Origin: an uncultured Acidobacteriota bacterium
GTDB taxonomy: Bacteria; Acidobacteriota; Terriglobia; Bryobacterales; Bryobacteraceae
Direction of reading: 5' to 3'
Length of the DNA stretch: 64,000 nt
Assembly (NCBI GenBank): GCA_902826685.1
Contig: CADEFT010000011.1
Span: forward strand, 1-64,000
Made by a program: the position numbers and the translations under genes
In this document: positions 1 to 9,389 of the stretch, in pieces
Layout: every line of letters begins with the position of its first letter
Position numbering within the stretch: position 1 is the stretch's first letter
Notes under the pieces: generated by a model
What the model saw: only the letters and a program-made list of their open reading frames with translations
Database searches by the model: none
What the model was told of the DNA's origin: nothing

Positions 1-258
1 TTGCCAAGGATGAAGCAGGCAGCCCTGCAAATCGCTTTTTCAGCAGCCTGCTAGTCTAAGGATGGCTTTTAACAAGCCGAGCAACCTGTGATTGGCGAAT
101 CTTGAAGGCTGCCCGGCTTAGTCTGCTGAAAGGAGAAACGTCGTCAGAAATCCAGTAACGTTCTGCCCCAGGGGCGCGGGGCAATAGAGAAATTGCGCCC
201 GTTCCTCCTTCAATCTTAAACTAAATCAGCACGAAATGAAATAGGTAAAGTGTGTCCA
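1..258. other. left-edge non-coding stretch
   Basis: No convincing gene is visible here. Two plus-strand frames are open from the window edge and stop at once (TAG at 52-54, TAA at 57-59), so this may be the last codons of a gene lying mostly outside the window. AGCAGGC at 14-20 and GCCTGCT at 46-52 form a perfect 7-bp inverted repeat with a 25-nt loop. A weaker GC-rich hairpin is possible at about 171-202. The stretch is less GC-rich than most of the window. An AGGT at 243-246 precedes the ATG of the next gene. Confidence 0.3.
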
Positions 259-789
259 ATGGAAATTAACTATCAGAACGTACTAGCCGATCTTCATGCC
301 AAAAAAGTGGCAATCGATGATGCAATCCGAGGCATCTCAGCCCTCATGAATTTGGGCACCCTTAGCTCGGCGTTACCCTCTCAAGACGCAGTTGAAGATA
401 CCAGGCTAGCCCATTCCGAGATTGAGCCGGACGCATTTTTTGGATTGAGTATTGTCGAAGCAACGAAAAAATTTCTGAGTATGAGCAAGCGTCCCAAGAC
501 TACAGGCGAAGTACTGGCCGCCCTTGAAGGCGGTGGCTACAATCACACCAGCAAAAATTTTCGTTCGACCATTTTTTCAGTTTTGGCGCGCGAATCAAAG
601 TCGATCAGTGGTGAGATCGTCAAGGTAAATGACCGTTGGGGTTTGGCTGAATGGTATCCAAACCGGAGGCGCGATGCACCGGCAAAAAGCCTCCGAACTC
701 GTATCTCGGATGAACCATCGCAGGAAACGCCGGAACTGGCAAGGCTTGAAGCCGGTGAAGGATCAGTCGATGACTTGTTAGAACTCTGA
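259..789 (+). CDS. small protein with winged-helix (HARE-HTH-like) domain
   Basis: The protein is 176 aa from ATG 259; a GTG at 250 would add three residues, but the ATG has an AGGT at suitable distance. Residues about 1-25 look coiled-coil-like and acidic/basic. Residues about 55-130 (FFGLSIVEATKKFL, then a KTTGEVLAALEGGGY segment, ending at DRWGLAEWYP) have the helix-helix-wing pattern of HARE-HTH / RpoE-delta-like winged helices, which occur in DNA-binding and restriction-linked proteins. The tail is polar and probably disordered. It stands alone, and its codon use is more AT-rich than that of its neighbours, which hints at acquisition. No catalytic motif is present. DNA binding is inferred from fold resemblance only. 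Confidence 0.6.
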   Translation: MEINYQNVLADLHAKKVAIDDAIRGISALMNLGTLSSALPSQDAVEDTRLAHSEIEPDAFFGLSIVEATKKFLSMSKRPKTTGEVLAALEGGGYNHTSKNFRSTIFSVLARESKSISGEIVKVNDRWGLAEWYPNRRRDAPAKSLRTRISDEPSQETPELARLEAGEGSVDDLLEL

Positions 790-878
790 ATCGGACCAGC
801 CACGGTCAAAACGCCGACTTGCCCAGTTCTCTGTCTGCAGCGACGCATCGCAATTAGGGGTGTTCGCGCTGCCGTAAG

Positions 879-2057
879 CTACCAATCGACAACCGAGCCG
901 TCGTCTGAATCGAAGCGCGTGAGATAAGGCTTCGGCTCGCCCACCTGCGCCATCAGCTTGTTCTCGTCGATCGTAATGCCGAGTCCCGGTTCGGTGAGCA
1001 GCGGCCTGTGGCCTCCCGAGATCGGGGGCAGGGGCTTGGCGAGCAGGTCGCTGTATTCGTTGTCGCCGCGTTCCTGAATCAGGAAATTGGGTACGGCGGC
1101 GGCGATCTGAAGGCTGGCGGCGAGGGAGCACGGGCCCTGCGGATTGTGCGGCGCGATAGGCGAATAATAGGTCTCGGCCATGCCGGCGATGACGCGGAGC
1201 TCGGTGATGCCGCCGGCGTAGCAGACATCGGGCTGCAGGATGTGGGCGGCGCGCTTTTCCAGAATCTCGCGGAAGCCCCACTTGGTGAAGATGCGCTCGC
1301 CTGTGGCGATGGGGATATGCGTTTTACGCGCCATTTCGGCCATCACATCGACGTTCAGCGCCTGGGCGATTTCCTCATAAAACCAAGGGTTGTAGGGTTC
1401 GAGCGCTTTGATGAGGCGCATGGCGGTGGCGGGCTGAATGGCGCCGTGGAATTCGACGCCGATGTCGACGCCTTTCATTTTCTCGCGCAGGGCTTTGAAG
1501 CGCTCCACCACTTCGCCGACGAACATTTCGCCTTCGTTGTACTTGAACGGATTGCGCTTGGTGCCGCTCAACATGACTTTCATGGCGTTGACGCCGCTCG
1601 CGGGGTCGGGCCGGCCGTAGACGCGCACGCGGTCGCGGGTATTGCCGCCGAGCAGGCGCCACACGGGCACGCCGAAGACTTTGCCGGTGATGTCCCACAG
1701 AGCCTGATCGATGCCGCTCTGGATGGCCGTTTTGACGGGACCGCCACGATAGAAGGCGCCGCGATGGATCGCCTGCCAGTGATGGACGACGCGGGTGGGG
1801 TCCTGGCCGACGAGGTAGTGGCCCACTTCAAGGGCGCCGGCGGCGCAAGCCTTGGCGTCGTCCTTGAGCATTTCGCCCCATCCGGTGACGCCCGCGTCAG
1901 TGGAGATCTTGACGAAGACCCAGGAGTTCCGGAGCACGAAGCTCTCGATCCTGGTGACCTTGATCTTGTCTTTCGGGCCTACGGCGGCCGCATCCGTGCG
2001 CAGGGCGTGCATGGCCGCGGGAGCGAACAGGGTTTGGAACAAAGAGCGCCGAGTCAT
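879..2057 (-). CDS. mandelate racemase/enolase-superfamily protein, galactonate dehydratase-like
   Basis: The 392-aa protein starts at ATG 2057; starting further upstream would run into the preceding SDR gene, whose stop lies 13 nt away. The N-terminus (MTRRSLFQTLF, then an Ala-rich stretch) resembles a twin-arginine leader, so export is likely. The rest aligns with sugar-acid dehydratases of the DgoD type: an enolase N-domain over about the first 115 residues, then a TIM barrel with GVEFHG, FYEEI, ATGERIF and LQPDVCYAGGITE. The final APHNPQGP segment carries the usual catalytic His. In E. coli DgoD the first metal ligand is Asp in a VDFHG motif; here it is Glu. The family dehydrates aldonic acids to 2-keto-3-deoxy acids; the substrate here is unknown. 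It is the last gene of a four-gene operon. Confidence 0.85.
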   Translation of the reverse strand: MTRRSLFQTLFAPAAMHALRTDAAAVGPKDKIKVTRIESFVLRNSWVFVKISTDAGVTGWGEMLKDDAKACAAGALEVGHYLVGQDPTRVVHHWQAIHRGAFYRGGPVKTAIQSGIDQALWDITGKVFGVPVWRLLGGNTRDRVRVYGRPDPASGVNAMKVMLSGTKRNPFKYNEGEMFVGEVVERFKALREKMKGVDIGVEFHGAIQPATAMRLIKALEPYNPWFYEEIAQALNVDVMAEMARKTHIPIATGERIFTKWGFREILEKRAAHILQPDVCYAGGITELRVIAGMAETYYSPIAPHNPQGPCSLAASLQIAAAVPNFLIQERGDNEYSDLLAKPLPPISGGHRPLLTEPGLGITIDENKLMAQVGEPKPYLTRFDSDDGSVVDW

Positions 2058-2070
2058 ACTCCAAGCATTC

Positions 2071-2822
2071 TTACACGAGCGAGATGCCGGCATCGGCGAC
2101 GAAGACCTGGCCGGTGACCAGCGAAGAGCGCTCGCTGCCGAGCAGCACGGCCAGTTCGGCGACCTCCTCCGGCTGGCCGAGGTGGCGCAGCGGCTGAACC
2201 ATCATGTGGCGCTCAAGCTGTTCTTCGTCTTTCCAGATGGCGCTGGTGGAATCGGTCTGCACGAGGGCTGGCGCGATGGCGTTGACGCGCACGCCGCGCG
2301 GGGCCAGTTCGAGCGCGTAGGACTTGGTGAGAGAAATGACGCCCGCCTTGGTCATGGAGAACAGCAGGTTCTCGGCTTCGGGCTTCAATCCGGCGAGCGC
2401 CGCGATGTTGATGATGGAGCCGCGCTCGCGGGCGCACATGCGAGGCGCCACCAGGCGGATGAGGCGGTAAACGCTTTTCAGGTTCGTTTCCACGGCGCGA
2501 TCGAAATCGACGTCGCCTAGATCGAGCGCGTAGCCTCCGTAAATGTTCTGCGCGGCGTTGTTGACCAGAATGTCGATCTGGCCGTGCGCGTTGTAGACGG
2601 CATCCACCATTTGTTCCAGCTCAGCCAGGCGCGTGACGTTGCAGCCGAGTGGAAGGATTTTGCCGGGGAGGCGTTCGGCATGGCGCGCGACGGCCTGCAA
2701 GGTGGCAAGCGTACGGCCGCAAATGACGACGGTGGCTCCGACGCGCGCGTATCCTTCGGCGATGGCACGCCCGATGCCGCGGCTTCCTCCGGTGACCACG
2801 GCTACCTTTCCGGAAAGCAGAC

Positions 2823-2826
<4 letters not shown>
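2071..2826 (-). CDS. SDR-family protein lacking the catalytic Ser and Tyr
   Basis: This is a 251-aa short-chain dehydrogenase/reductase. The cofactor side is intact: TGGSRGIG near residue 12, an NNAA turn near 90, and the DAG-type C-terminus. The active site is not. Where classical SDRs have NISS this protein has NIAA, and the YxxxK motif reads FSMTK, so Ser becomes Ala and Tyr becomes Phe while Lys is kept. The codons were checked on the minus strand near 2341-2410. The spacing between the two altered positions is the normal 13 residues, so this is substitution rather than misalignment. The ATG overlaps the TGA of the upstream isomerase gene (ATGA at 2823-2826), indicating translational coupling. 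It may bind NAD(P) or sugar without classical redox chemistry. Confidence 0.85.
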
Positions 2827-3850
<1,024 letters not shown>

Positions 3851-3854
<4 letters not shown>

Positions 3855-4780
3855 TTCTTCACCAGCGGCGTGACGGTGACTTTGCGGAACTCCACCGGTC
3901 CGTGATCGCCTTGCAGGAAGATGGGGCCGGGTTCGGCTTCGCGCGAATCAGGTGCGATGGCGGTGAGCCCTTCGATCTCCACTTTGTCGAGTACGCGCTT
4001 GCCGTTGAGTGTGACGGTGACGGTGCGGCCCACCAGGCGGATATCGTACACCTGCCATTCTCCGGCGGGCTTGGAGGCGTTGACGGCGGGCGCGACGCGG
4101 CTATAGAGCGAACCGTTGGAATGCGTATCGGGCGGCTTGCCGTAATCTTCGAGGATCTGGATCTCGTAACGGCCGCGCAGGCCGACGCCGCTATTGGAAT
4201 GTTCGCCCACCTTGTATTCGATGTGCAGTTCAAAGTTCCAGAATTTCTGATCGCTCACCAGGTTGTTGGCGCCGGCGGTGTTGCTGAGGGCGCCGTCCTT
4301 GACGGTCCAGCCGAGCGGCTTGCCGGGCACCACCGGACGCCAGCCGGTGAGGTCCTTCCCGTTCACCAGTTCGACGGGAGTGCCGCGTTTCCAGGAGTTG
4401 TCGTCTTTCTCTTTGATCACCGGGGCGCGTTCGGCCGTCCAGGGCAGCGGCGGCTTGCCGGCGCCTTCCTCTTCGAACGTTCCTTCGAGTTTGCCGTTCT
4501 TCAAAGTGGCCTTGTAGACGAGGTGGCCGCGCTTGGGCGGGCGGAAGCCGAAGGTGAGCCTGTCGCCATCGATGGCGATCTCTTCGATATTATTCATATC
4601 GCCGCCGTGGGCACTGACGAATTTACCCGACGGCTTGGCGGTGCCGGCTCCGGAGATTTCGAGCCACCAGGCGCGCTTGTTGGGCGTATCGACCGTGATG
4701 TCCCATCGTCCGTTGAATCCGGAGTTGGCGAGTGCCGGCAAACCGGCGAGCAGAATGGCGGCGAGCGATCGCGGACGCAT
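3851..4780 (-). CDS. secreted DUF1080 (3-keto-disaccharide hydrolase family) protein
   Basis: The 309-aa protein has a signal peptide (hydrophobic AAILLAGLPAL then ANS). Residues about 20-115 form a beta-rich extra N-terminal domain, and the DUF1080 jelly roll begins at VELVNGKDLTGWR near residue 137. Family hallmarks follow: NNLVSDQKFWNFELHIEY, SNSGVGLRGRYEIQILE and GEWQVYDI. Characterised DUF1080 members hydrolyse 3-keto-glycosides. It is the first gene of the 879-4780 operon; its stop overlaps the ATG of the isomerase gene. Export plus gene order suggest it acts first, in the periplasm. A CAAAAT hexamer lies 7 nt upstream of the ATG and could be a -10 element, but no clear -35 was found. 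Confidence 0.85.
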
Positions 4781-4825
4781 GGGTTCTATTTTGCCAGAGT
4801 TAAATCAAGAGGGAGAGTCTTATTT

Positions 4826-5251
4826 ATGAAACGGATAGCCAATGCGAAGTGGTCCGGAGATTTGAAAAGTGGATCGGGCGCGATTTCGACGGCCAGTGGG
4901 ACGCTGGCCGCGACGCCGTATTCTTTCCATACGCGGTTTGAGCAGGGCAAGGGGACCAACCCCGAAGAACTGCTGGCGGCGGCGCACGCCGGGTGCTTCA
5001 CGATGGCGCTTTCGGCGCAACTGGCCAATGCCGGGTTGAAGGCGGAAGGCCTGGAGACGACATGCACGATTACCCTCGAGCAGAAGGATGGTTCGTTTGC
5101 GATTACCGAGAGCCGGCTGGAGTTGAAGGCCAAGGTGCCGGGGGCGACGGAGGAGGCGTTTCAGCAGGCGGCCCAGGCGGCGAAGGCGGGGTGCCCGGTG
5201 TCGAAGTTGTATAACACGGCGATCGTGTTGGAGGCGAAGTTGGAGGGGTGA
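4826..5251 (+). CDS. OsmC/Ohr-family peroxiredoxin
   Basis: The 141-aa protein starts at ATG 4826, with a purine-rich GGGAGA at 4811-4816 as ribosome binding site. It is an OsmC-type thiol peroxidase that reduces organic hydroperoxides in the cytoplasm. Both redox cysteines are present, Cys57 in AHAGCFTMAL and Cys123 in AKAGCPVSKLY, and the N-terminal KWSGDLKSGSG and NPEELLAAA segments are typical. Length matches the OsmC subfamily. It is divergent from the DUF1080 operon, with 45 nt between the two start codons. A third cysteine (Cys80) is not part of the conserved pair. Confidence 0.93.
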   Translation: MKRIANAKWSGDLKSGSGAISTASGTLAATPYSFHTRFEQGKGTNPEELLAAAHAGCFTMALSAQLANAGLKAEGLETTCTITLEQKDGSFAITESRLELKAKVPGATEEAFQQAAQAAKAGCPVSKLYNTAIVLEAKLEG

Positions 5252-5308
5252 CTGGCGTCCGATGGACCGGCTCTAAGGTTTTCACCCTAGACCGCCGATA
5301 GATCTCCC

Positions 5309-5686
5309 ATGATGAACGCTCTGTTCGGCGCCTGCCTCGCCTTTTCGCTGGCGCAGGCCGCTTGGGTACGGCTGGCTTCCGGCAGTCCGGAAGCGTGGCA
5401 ACAACTGGGTCCCCGGCTGCTGGCCCTGTTGATTGTGATGTTGATCACGACCACGGTTCGGAAGCTGGTGGAGAATCCGGAAACGCGGCGGGTCGAACTG
5501 ACGGCCTATTCCAGTGTGATCGTGGCAACGGCGGCGTTGATCGTCGTGGTGGCGACCGCCTCCTATCAGATCGTGATCTCCGGGGGCGACTTCGGCTGGT
5601 GTCTGATCGCCATTCTGTGTGTGGCGGCGCAAGGGATCGCGGTGGCGCCGATTCTGAAGGCGCGCCGGCGCGTGGAGGAGATCTAG
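5309..5686 (+). CDS. small membrane protein of unknown function
   Basis: The 125-aa protein has about four hydrophobic helices: an N-terminal one (about residues 5-20), LLALLIVMLITTTV near 35-50, VIVATAALIVVVATA near 70-90, and CLIAILCVAAQGIAV near 98-115. The C-terminus is basic (KARRRVEEI). No family was recognised. It lies between osmC and the histidine-kinase-like gene, 34 nt before the latter's GTG, and may be cotranscribed with it. Two consecutive ATG codons (5309, 5312) are possible starts, without a strong Shine-Dalgarno sequence. Confidence 0.6.
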   Translation: MMNALFGACLAFSLAQAAWVRLASGSPEAWQQLGPRLLALLIVMLITTTVRKLVENPETRRVELTAYSSVIVATAALIVVVATASYQIVISGGDFGWCLIAILCVAAQGIAVAPILKARRRVEEI

Positions 5687-5720
5687 CCGTTTGGCATCTG
5701 CCTTGCTCGGGTGACCTCTG

Positions 5721-6848
5721 GTGGCAGATGCGCTTTCCAAATCGGTACGCCCCGTATTGCTTTTTGGCGGGCTGGTCCTGTCGCTGGCCGTTCTGATCCC
5801 GTCGGGGCTGATCTATGACGGCCTGGCTCGACAGGAGGAGTTGTACTTTCGGGCGCGTGTGGCGGCATTGACGCTGCGCCTGGAGTCGCTGCCGGGAGGG
5901 CAATCGCGGCTGGAGTGGCAGAACGCCCTGCAGCGCGAGGAACCACTTTTGAGGCGGCTCGGGGTCTATGCACGAGGGCCGGTGGACGAACCAGGCGAAG
6001 CGGCGACGGGCGAGCCGCAACCGTTTCGGGCGGTTGTGCCGTTTCAGGATTCTGGCGGCGCTTCGTTCGTGGAATTCGAACTGGCGCGCGGCGAACCGGA
6101 GACGATCGGCGAACGGGCGCGGCAGTCGGCTCTGATCTCGGCGCTGGGCGGGGTATTGGTGTTTGCGCTTTCGGTTTTCGGAGCCTGGGGGGCGAGTCGG
6201 CTGCGCGCGGCCGGGCGGGCGGACGTGGAGCGGGAACAGAACGCCAGTCTGGAGGCGATGTCGGCGGGCGTGGCCAAGGAGTTCGAGGCGGCAGCGGGCG
6301 CCTTGAAAGCGCTTCCCAAGCCGGAATCGGCGGAACTAGTGCCCTATTCGAAGGACCGGCTGGAGCGAATGGCAAACGAGATGGGGATCCTCGGTGGGCG
6401 GCCGAATCCCACCATCGCCAACGTGGATTCGGCGGCGCTGGTGCGGTGGGTCGAGCAGCGTATCCAAGGGGTGAAACTGACGGTGGCAAGCCCGGGAGTT
6501 CGATTCGCGAGCGACGCGAACCTGCTGGGAGAAGCCGTTTTGCGGCTGGTCCGCAACGCGGCGGAGGCGAACCCCCAGGGTGAAGTAAGAATCGAATTCC
6601 TGCGGCCGAAAGAAAATGCGCTCACAATCCGGGTGAGCGACGCGGGTTCCGGTGTCCCGCCGGCGGCACAGGCGCGGCTGTACGATCCGTTCTTCACCAC
6701 CAAAGGACCGGACGCGGTGGGGCTGGGACTGCCGGTGGCGCGTAAACTGGTGTCCGCTCTTGGGGGGACGGTGACAGTGGCCGGGAAGGCCGATGGAGGG
6801 ACGTCGGCCGAGGTGCGTTTAGAGAACCTCTCGGTTAGCGCCGTTTGA
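5721..6848 (+). CDS. histidine-kinase-like membrane protein with Lys at the phosphoacceptor position
   Basis: The 375-aa protein starts at GTG. A membrane helix at about 11-32 and a second at about 137-157 enclose a ~100-residue extracytoplasmic sensor region. A short dimerisation-like helix follows, and then an intact HATPase domain: N-box LVRNAAEANP, G1 box SDAGSGVP, FFTTKGP, and GLGLPVARKLV. In sensor kinases the DHp helix carries GxAHE; here the equivalent reads SAGVAKEF, so His becomes Lys. It therefore may bind ATP but not autophosphorylate in the usual way. No response regulator gene is adjacent. The stop lies 14 nt before the dxr GTG, so it is probably cotranscribed with dxr and rseP. 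Confidence 0.8.
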   Translation: MADALSKSVRPVLLFGGLVLSLAVLIPSGLIYDGLARQEELYFRARVAALTLRLESLPGGQSRLEWQNALQREEPLLRRLGVYARGPVDEPGEAATGEPQPFRAVVPFQDSGGASFVEFELARGEPETIGERARQSALISALGGVLVFALSVFGAWGASRLRAAGRADVEREQNASLEAMSAGVAKEFEAAAGALKALPKPESAELVPYSKDRLERMANEMGILGGRPNPTIANVDSAALVRWVEQRIQGVKLTVASPGVRFASDANLLGEAVLRLVRNAAEANPQGEVRIEFLRPKENALTIRVSDAGSGVPPAAQARLYDPFFTTKGPDAVGLGLPVARKLVSALGGTVTVAGKADGGTSAEVRLENLSVSAV

Positions 6849-6862
6849 TATCATTCAGATGG

Positions 6863-8050
6863 GTGAAGACCGTCACGATTTTGGGATCGACCGGATCCAT
6901 CGGGGCCAGCACGCTCGATGTGATCCGCCGGAATGGGGACCGTTTCGGCGTATTCGCGCTGGTGGCCGGGCAGAACGTGGAGGCGCTGGCCGCGCAGATT
7001 CGCGAATTTCGTCCCAAAATGGCCGTAGTGGGAACTCCGGACGCGCTTTCCCGTCTCATACATCAGTTGCAACAGACCGGTATACCGCGAGCCGAATGGC
7101 CGCAACTGGCGGCGGGAGCGGCCGCGCGCGTCGAGGCGGCCGTTGACGGCGGCGTGGATATCGTGATGTCCGCCATTGTCGGCGTGGCTGGGCTTGAAGC
7201 CACCTACGAAGCCGTTAAGTGCGGAAAAAAGCTGGGCTTAGCGAACAAAGAGGTCATGGTGGCGGCGGGCGAACTGGTGACCGAAGCGGCCGCCGGATCG
7301 GGTACCGAGATTCTGCCGGTCGATAGCGAGCACAACGGGGCGCATCAGTGCCTGCGCGCCGGCCGCCGCTCCGAGGTGCGCAAGCTGATTCTGACCGCTT
7401 CGGGCGGGCCGTTCCGCGATACGCCGGTGGAAGCCCTCGATTCGGTAACGCCCAGACAGGCGCTGAATCATCCAACCTGGAAGATGGGCCCGCGCATCAC
7501 GATCGATTCGGCCACGCTGATGAACAAGGGGTTCGAGGTGATTGAAGCCTGCTGGCTTTTCGATTTTCCGGTGGCCGAGGTGGAGGTGGTGGTGCATCCG
7601 CAATCGACGGTGCACGCCATGGTGGAGTATAACGACGGCAGCGTGATCGCGCAGGTATGCGCCACCGATATGCGGATGCCGATCCAATATGCCCTCACCT
7701 ATCCGGCTAGAGATGAGGCACCGGTGCCGCGGCTCGATTGGTCCCAGGCCCGGACCTGGCAGTTCTTCCCACCCGATTTGCAGAAATTCCGCCTGTTGAA
7801 GCTGGCATACGAAGCGCAGGGCGCCGGTGGATCGGCCACCTGCACGCTGAACGCCGCCGATGAGGTCGCCGTGGAGGCGTTCCTGGGCGGTGAGATTTCT
7901 TTTCCCGCCATAGCCGAGGTGGTGGAGGAAACTTTGAACCACGTGGCGTCGCGGCGGGCGCGATCGATCGGCGAAGTACTCGAAATCGACCGCGAGTCCC
8001 GTGAGGCGGCGCGGCTGGCCTGTTCCGCAAGGGCGGCACGGGCAGTATAG
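6863..8050 (+). CDS. dxr: 1-deoxy-D-xylulose 5-phosphate reductoisomerase
   Basis: Dxr performs the committed step of the MEP isoprenoid pathway, converting DXP to MEP with NADPH and a divalent metal in the cytoplasm. Visible motifs are the NADPH-binding GSTGSIG near residue 9, ANKEVMVAAGELV, the metal/substrate segment LPVDSEHNGAHQCL, the flexible-loop ASGGPFRDTP, and MNKGFEVIEACWLF. Many Dxr proteins have the SEHxAIFQ version, so SEHNGAHQ is a variant. The 395-aa length is normal. The GTG at 6863 puts the Rossmann strand at the N-terminus; an in-frame TTG at 6845 is an alternative. It is followed after 7 nt by rseP, a common linkage. Confidence 0.96.
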   Translation: MKTVTILGSTGSIGASTLDVIRRNGDRFGVFALVAGQNVEALAAQIREFRPKMAVVGTPDALSRLIHQLQQTGIPRAEWPQLAAGAAARVEAAVDGGVDIVMSAIVGVAGLEATYEAVKCGKKLGLANKEVMVAAGELVTEAAAGSGTEILPVDSEHNGAHQCLRAGRRSEVRKLILTASGGPFRDTPVEALDSVTPRQALNHPTWKMGPRITIDSATLMNKGFEVIEACWLFDFPVAEVEVVVHPQSTVHAMVEYNDGSVIAQVCATDMRMPIQYALTYPARDEAPVPRLDWSQARTWQFFPPDLQKFRLLKLAYEAQGAGGSATCTLNAADEVAVEAFLGGEISFPAIAEVVEETLNHVASRRARSIGEVLEIDRESREAARLACSARAARAV

Positions 8051-8057
8051 GGGATTT

Positions 8058-9389
8058 ATGGAGTTCCTGGAGAAAGTGTGGTGGCTGCTGGTTCTGATCG
8101 GGGTCATGATCCTGATCCACGAGTTGGGCCACTTCTGGGCGGCGCGCTTCTTCGATGTGAAGGTGGAGGCGTTCAGCTTCGGCTTCGGTCCTCGCCTGTT
8201 CGGCTTCCGCCGCGGCGAGACGGATTACCGCTTTTCGCTTATACTGTTTGGCGGCTACGTGAAGATGGCGGGCGAGCAGTTCGGCGAGGAGAACGCCGTG
8301 CAGGATCCGCGATCGTTTCTGGCCAAGCCGCGATGGCAGAGGCTGATTATCGCCTTCGCCGGGCCGGCGATGAATATTATTCTGGCGGTGGTTCTGGTGA
8401 CCGGGCTGTTCATGATCCGGTATCCGAAGATGCCGATGCCGCCTTCCCCGGCTATCGGTTACCTGGTGCCGGATGGCGCCGCGGCGAAGGCGGGCATCAA
8501 AGAAGGGGACCGCATCGTCAAGATCGACGATGTGGAGAATCCCACGTGGGAAGACATCGGCCTCAAGGAATTGGCCGGTGCCAAGAAGGCTCTCTTTTTT
8601 GAGGTGGAGCGGGCGGGCACCAAGCGGCAGGAAGCGATTTCCATCACGCCGGCGCTTGATGAAAAGAACAATGCGGGTACGCTTGGCTGGGCGCAGGAGA
8701 TGCCGGTGCATGTCGCCGGTGTCGAGGCCGGTATGGGCGCCGAGAAAGCGGGTCTTCGAAAAGGCGACGTGGTGCTGAGCGTCAACGGGACGCCGGTGCG
8801 CAACACGCTCAAGCTGCACGAACTGATCAAGGCAAGCGAAGGCAAGCCCGTGGAACTGGGTTATCGCCGCGAAGGCGCCGAGCTCAAGGCCATGGTCACT
8901 CCGGCGCTCAAGACGGTGGAAGGGGTGACACGCTATTTCATCGGCGTGCAACTGGAGTCGCCGGTCACCTACGTGGCGCTGCCGTTTATCGAGGCGGCGC
9001 GGGAATCGGTGAGGCACAATGCGCGGTCGGCGGGGTTGATTTTCCAATTCCTGCGCGGCATTCTCGAACGGCGCATGTCGCCCAAGTCGCTTGAAGGACC
9101 GATTCGCATCGCGCAGATTTCGACCGAGGCGGCGCATGAGGGCCCCTCCACCTTCATCAGCCTGATGGCGATGGTGAGTCTCAACCTGGCGGTGTTCAAT
9201 CTGCTGCCGATTCCGATTCTCGATGGCGGCGTGATTTTGCTGCTGCTGATCGAGATGCTGATGCGGCGCGACCTCAGCCTGAACGTCAAGGAGACCGTCT
9301 TCAAAATCGGATTCGTTTTCCTGATGATGGTGGTGGTCTTCGTGATTTACAATGACCTTTCGAAGGTCTTCTCGCAAACCGGAGGTTGA
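8058..9389 (+). CDS. rseP: RIP metalloprotease RseP (site-2 protease)
   Basis: The 443-aa inner-membrane zinc protease cuts transmembrane segments, classically an anti-sigma factor in envelope stress. The HELGH zinc motif is at residues 21-25 in the first membrane helix, and FNLLPIPILDGG near residue 385 supplies the third ligand region. Two PDZ domains lie between: one from about PAIGYLVPDGAAAKAGIKEGD and a second from MGAEKAGLRKGDVVLSVNG. An SD-like AGGGGAT overlaps the end of dxr. Position after dxr matches the conserved isoprenoid/envelope gene order seen in many bacteria. Confidence 0.96.
   Translation: MEFLEKVWWLLVLIGVMILIHELGHFWAARFFDVKVEAFSFGFGPRLFGFRRGETDYRFSLILFGGYVKMAGEQFGEENAVQDPRSFLAKPRWQRLIIAFAGPAMNIILAVVLVTGLFMIRYPKMPMPPSPAIGYLVPDGAAAKAGIKEGDRIVKIDDVENPTWEDIGLKELAGAKKALFFEVERAGTKRQEAISITPALDEKNNAGTLGWAQEMPVHVAGVEAGMGAEKAGLRKGDVVLSVNGTPVRNTLKLHELIKASEGKPVELGYRREGAELKAMVTPALKTVEGVTRYFIGVQLESPVTYVALPFIEAARESVRHNARSAGLIFQFLRGILERRMSPKSLEGPIRIAQISTEAAHEGPSTFISLMAMVSLNLAVFNLLPIPILDGGVILLLLIEMLMRRDLSLNVKETVFKIGFVFLMMVVVFVIYNDLSKVFSQTGG

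Noticed and set aside
3..59. C-terminal end of a gene in frame 3 at the left edge
   Set aside because: Only 18 codons are visible and another frame is also open, so it cannot be told from chance.
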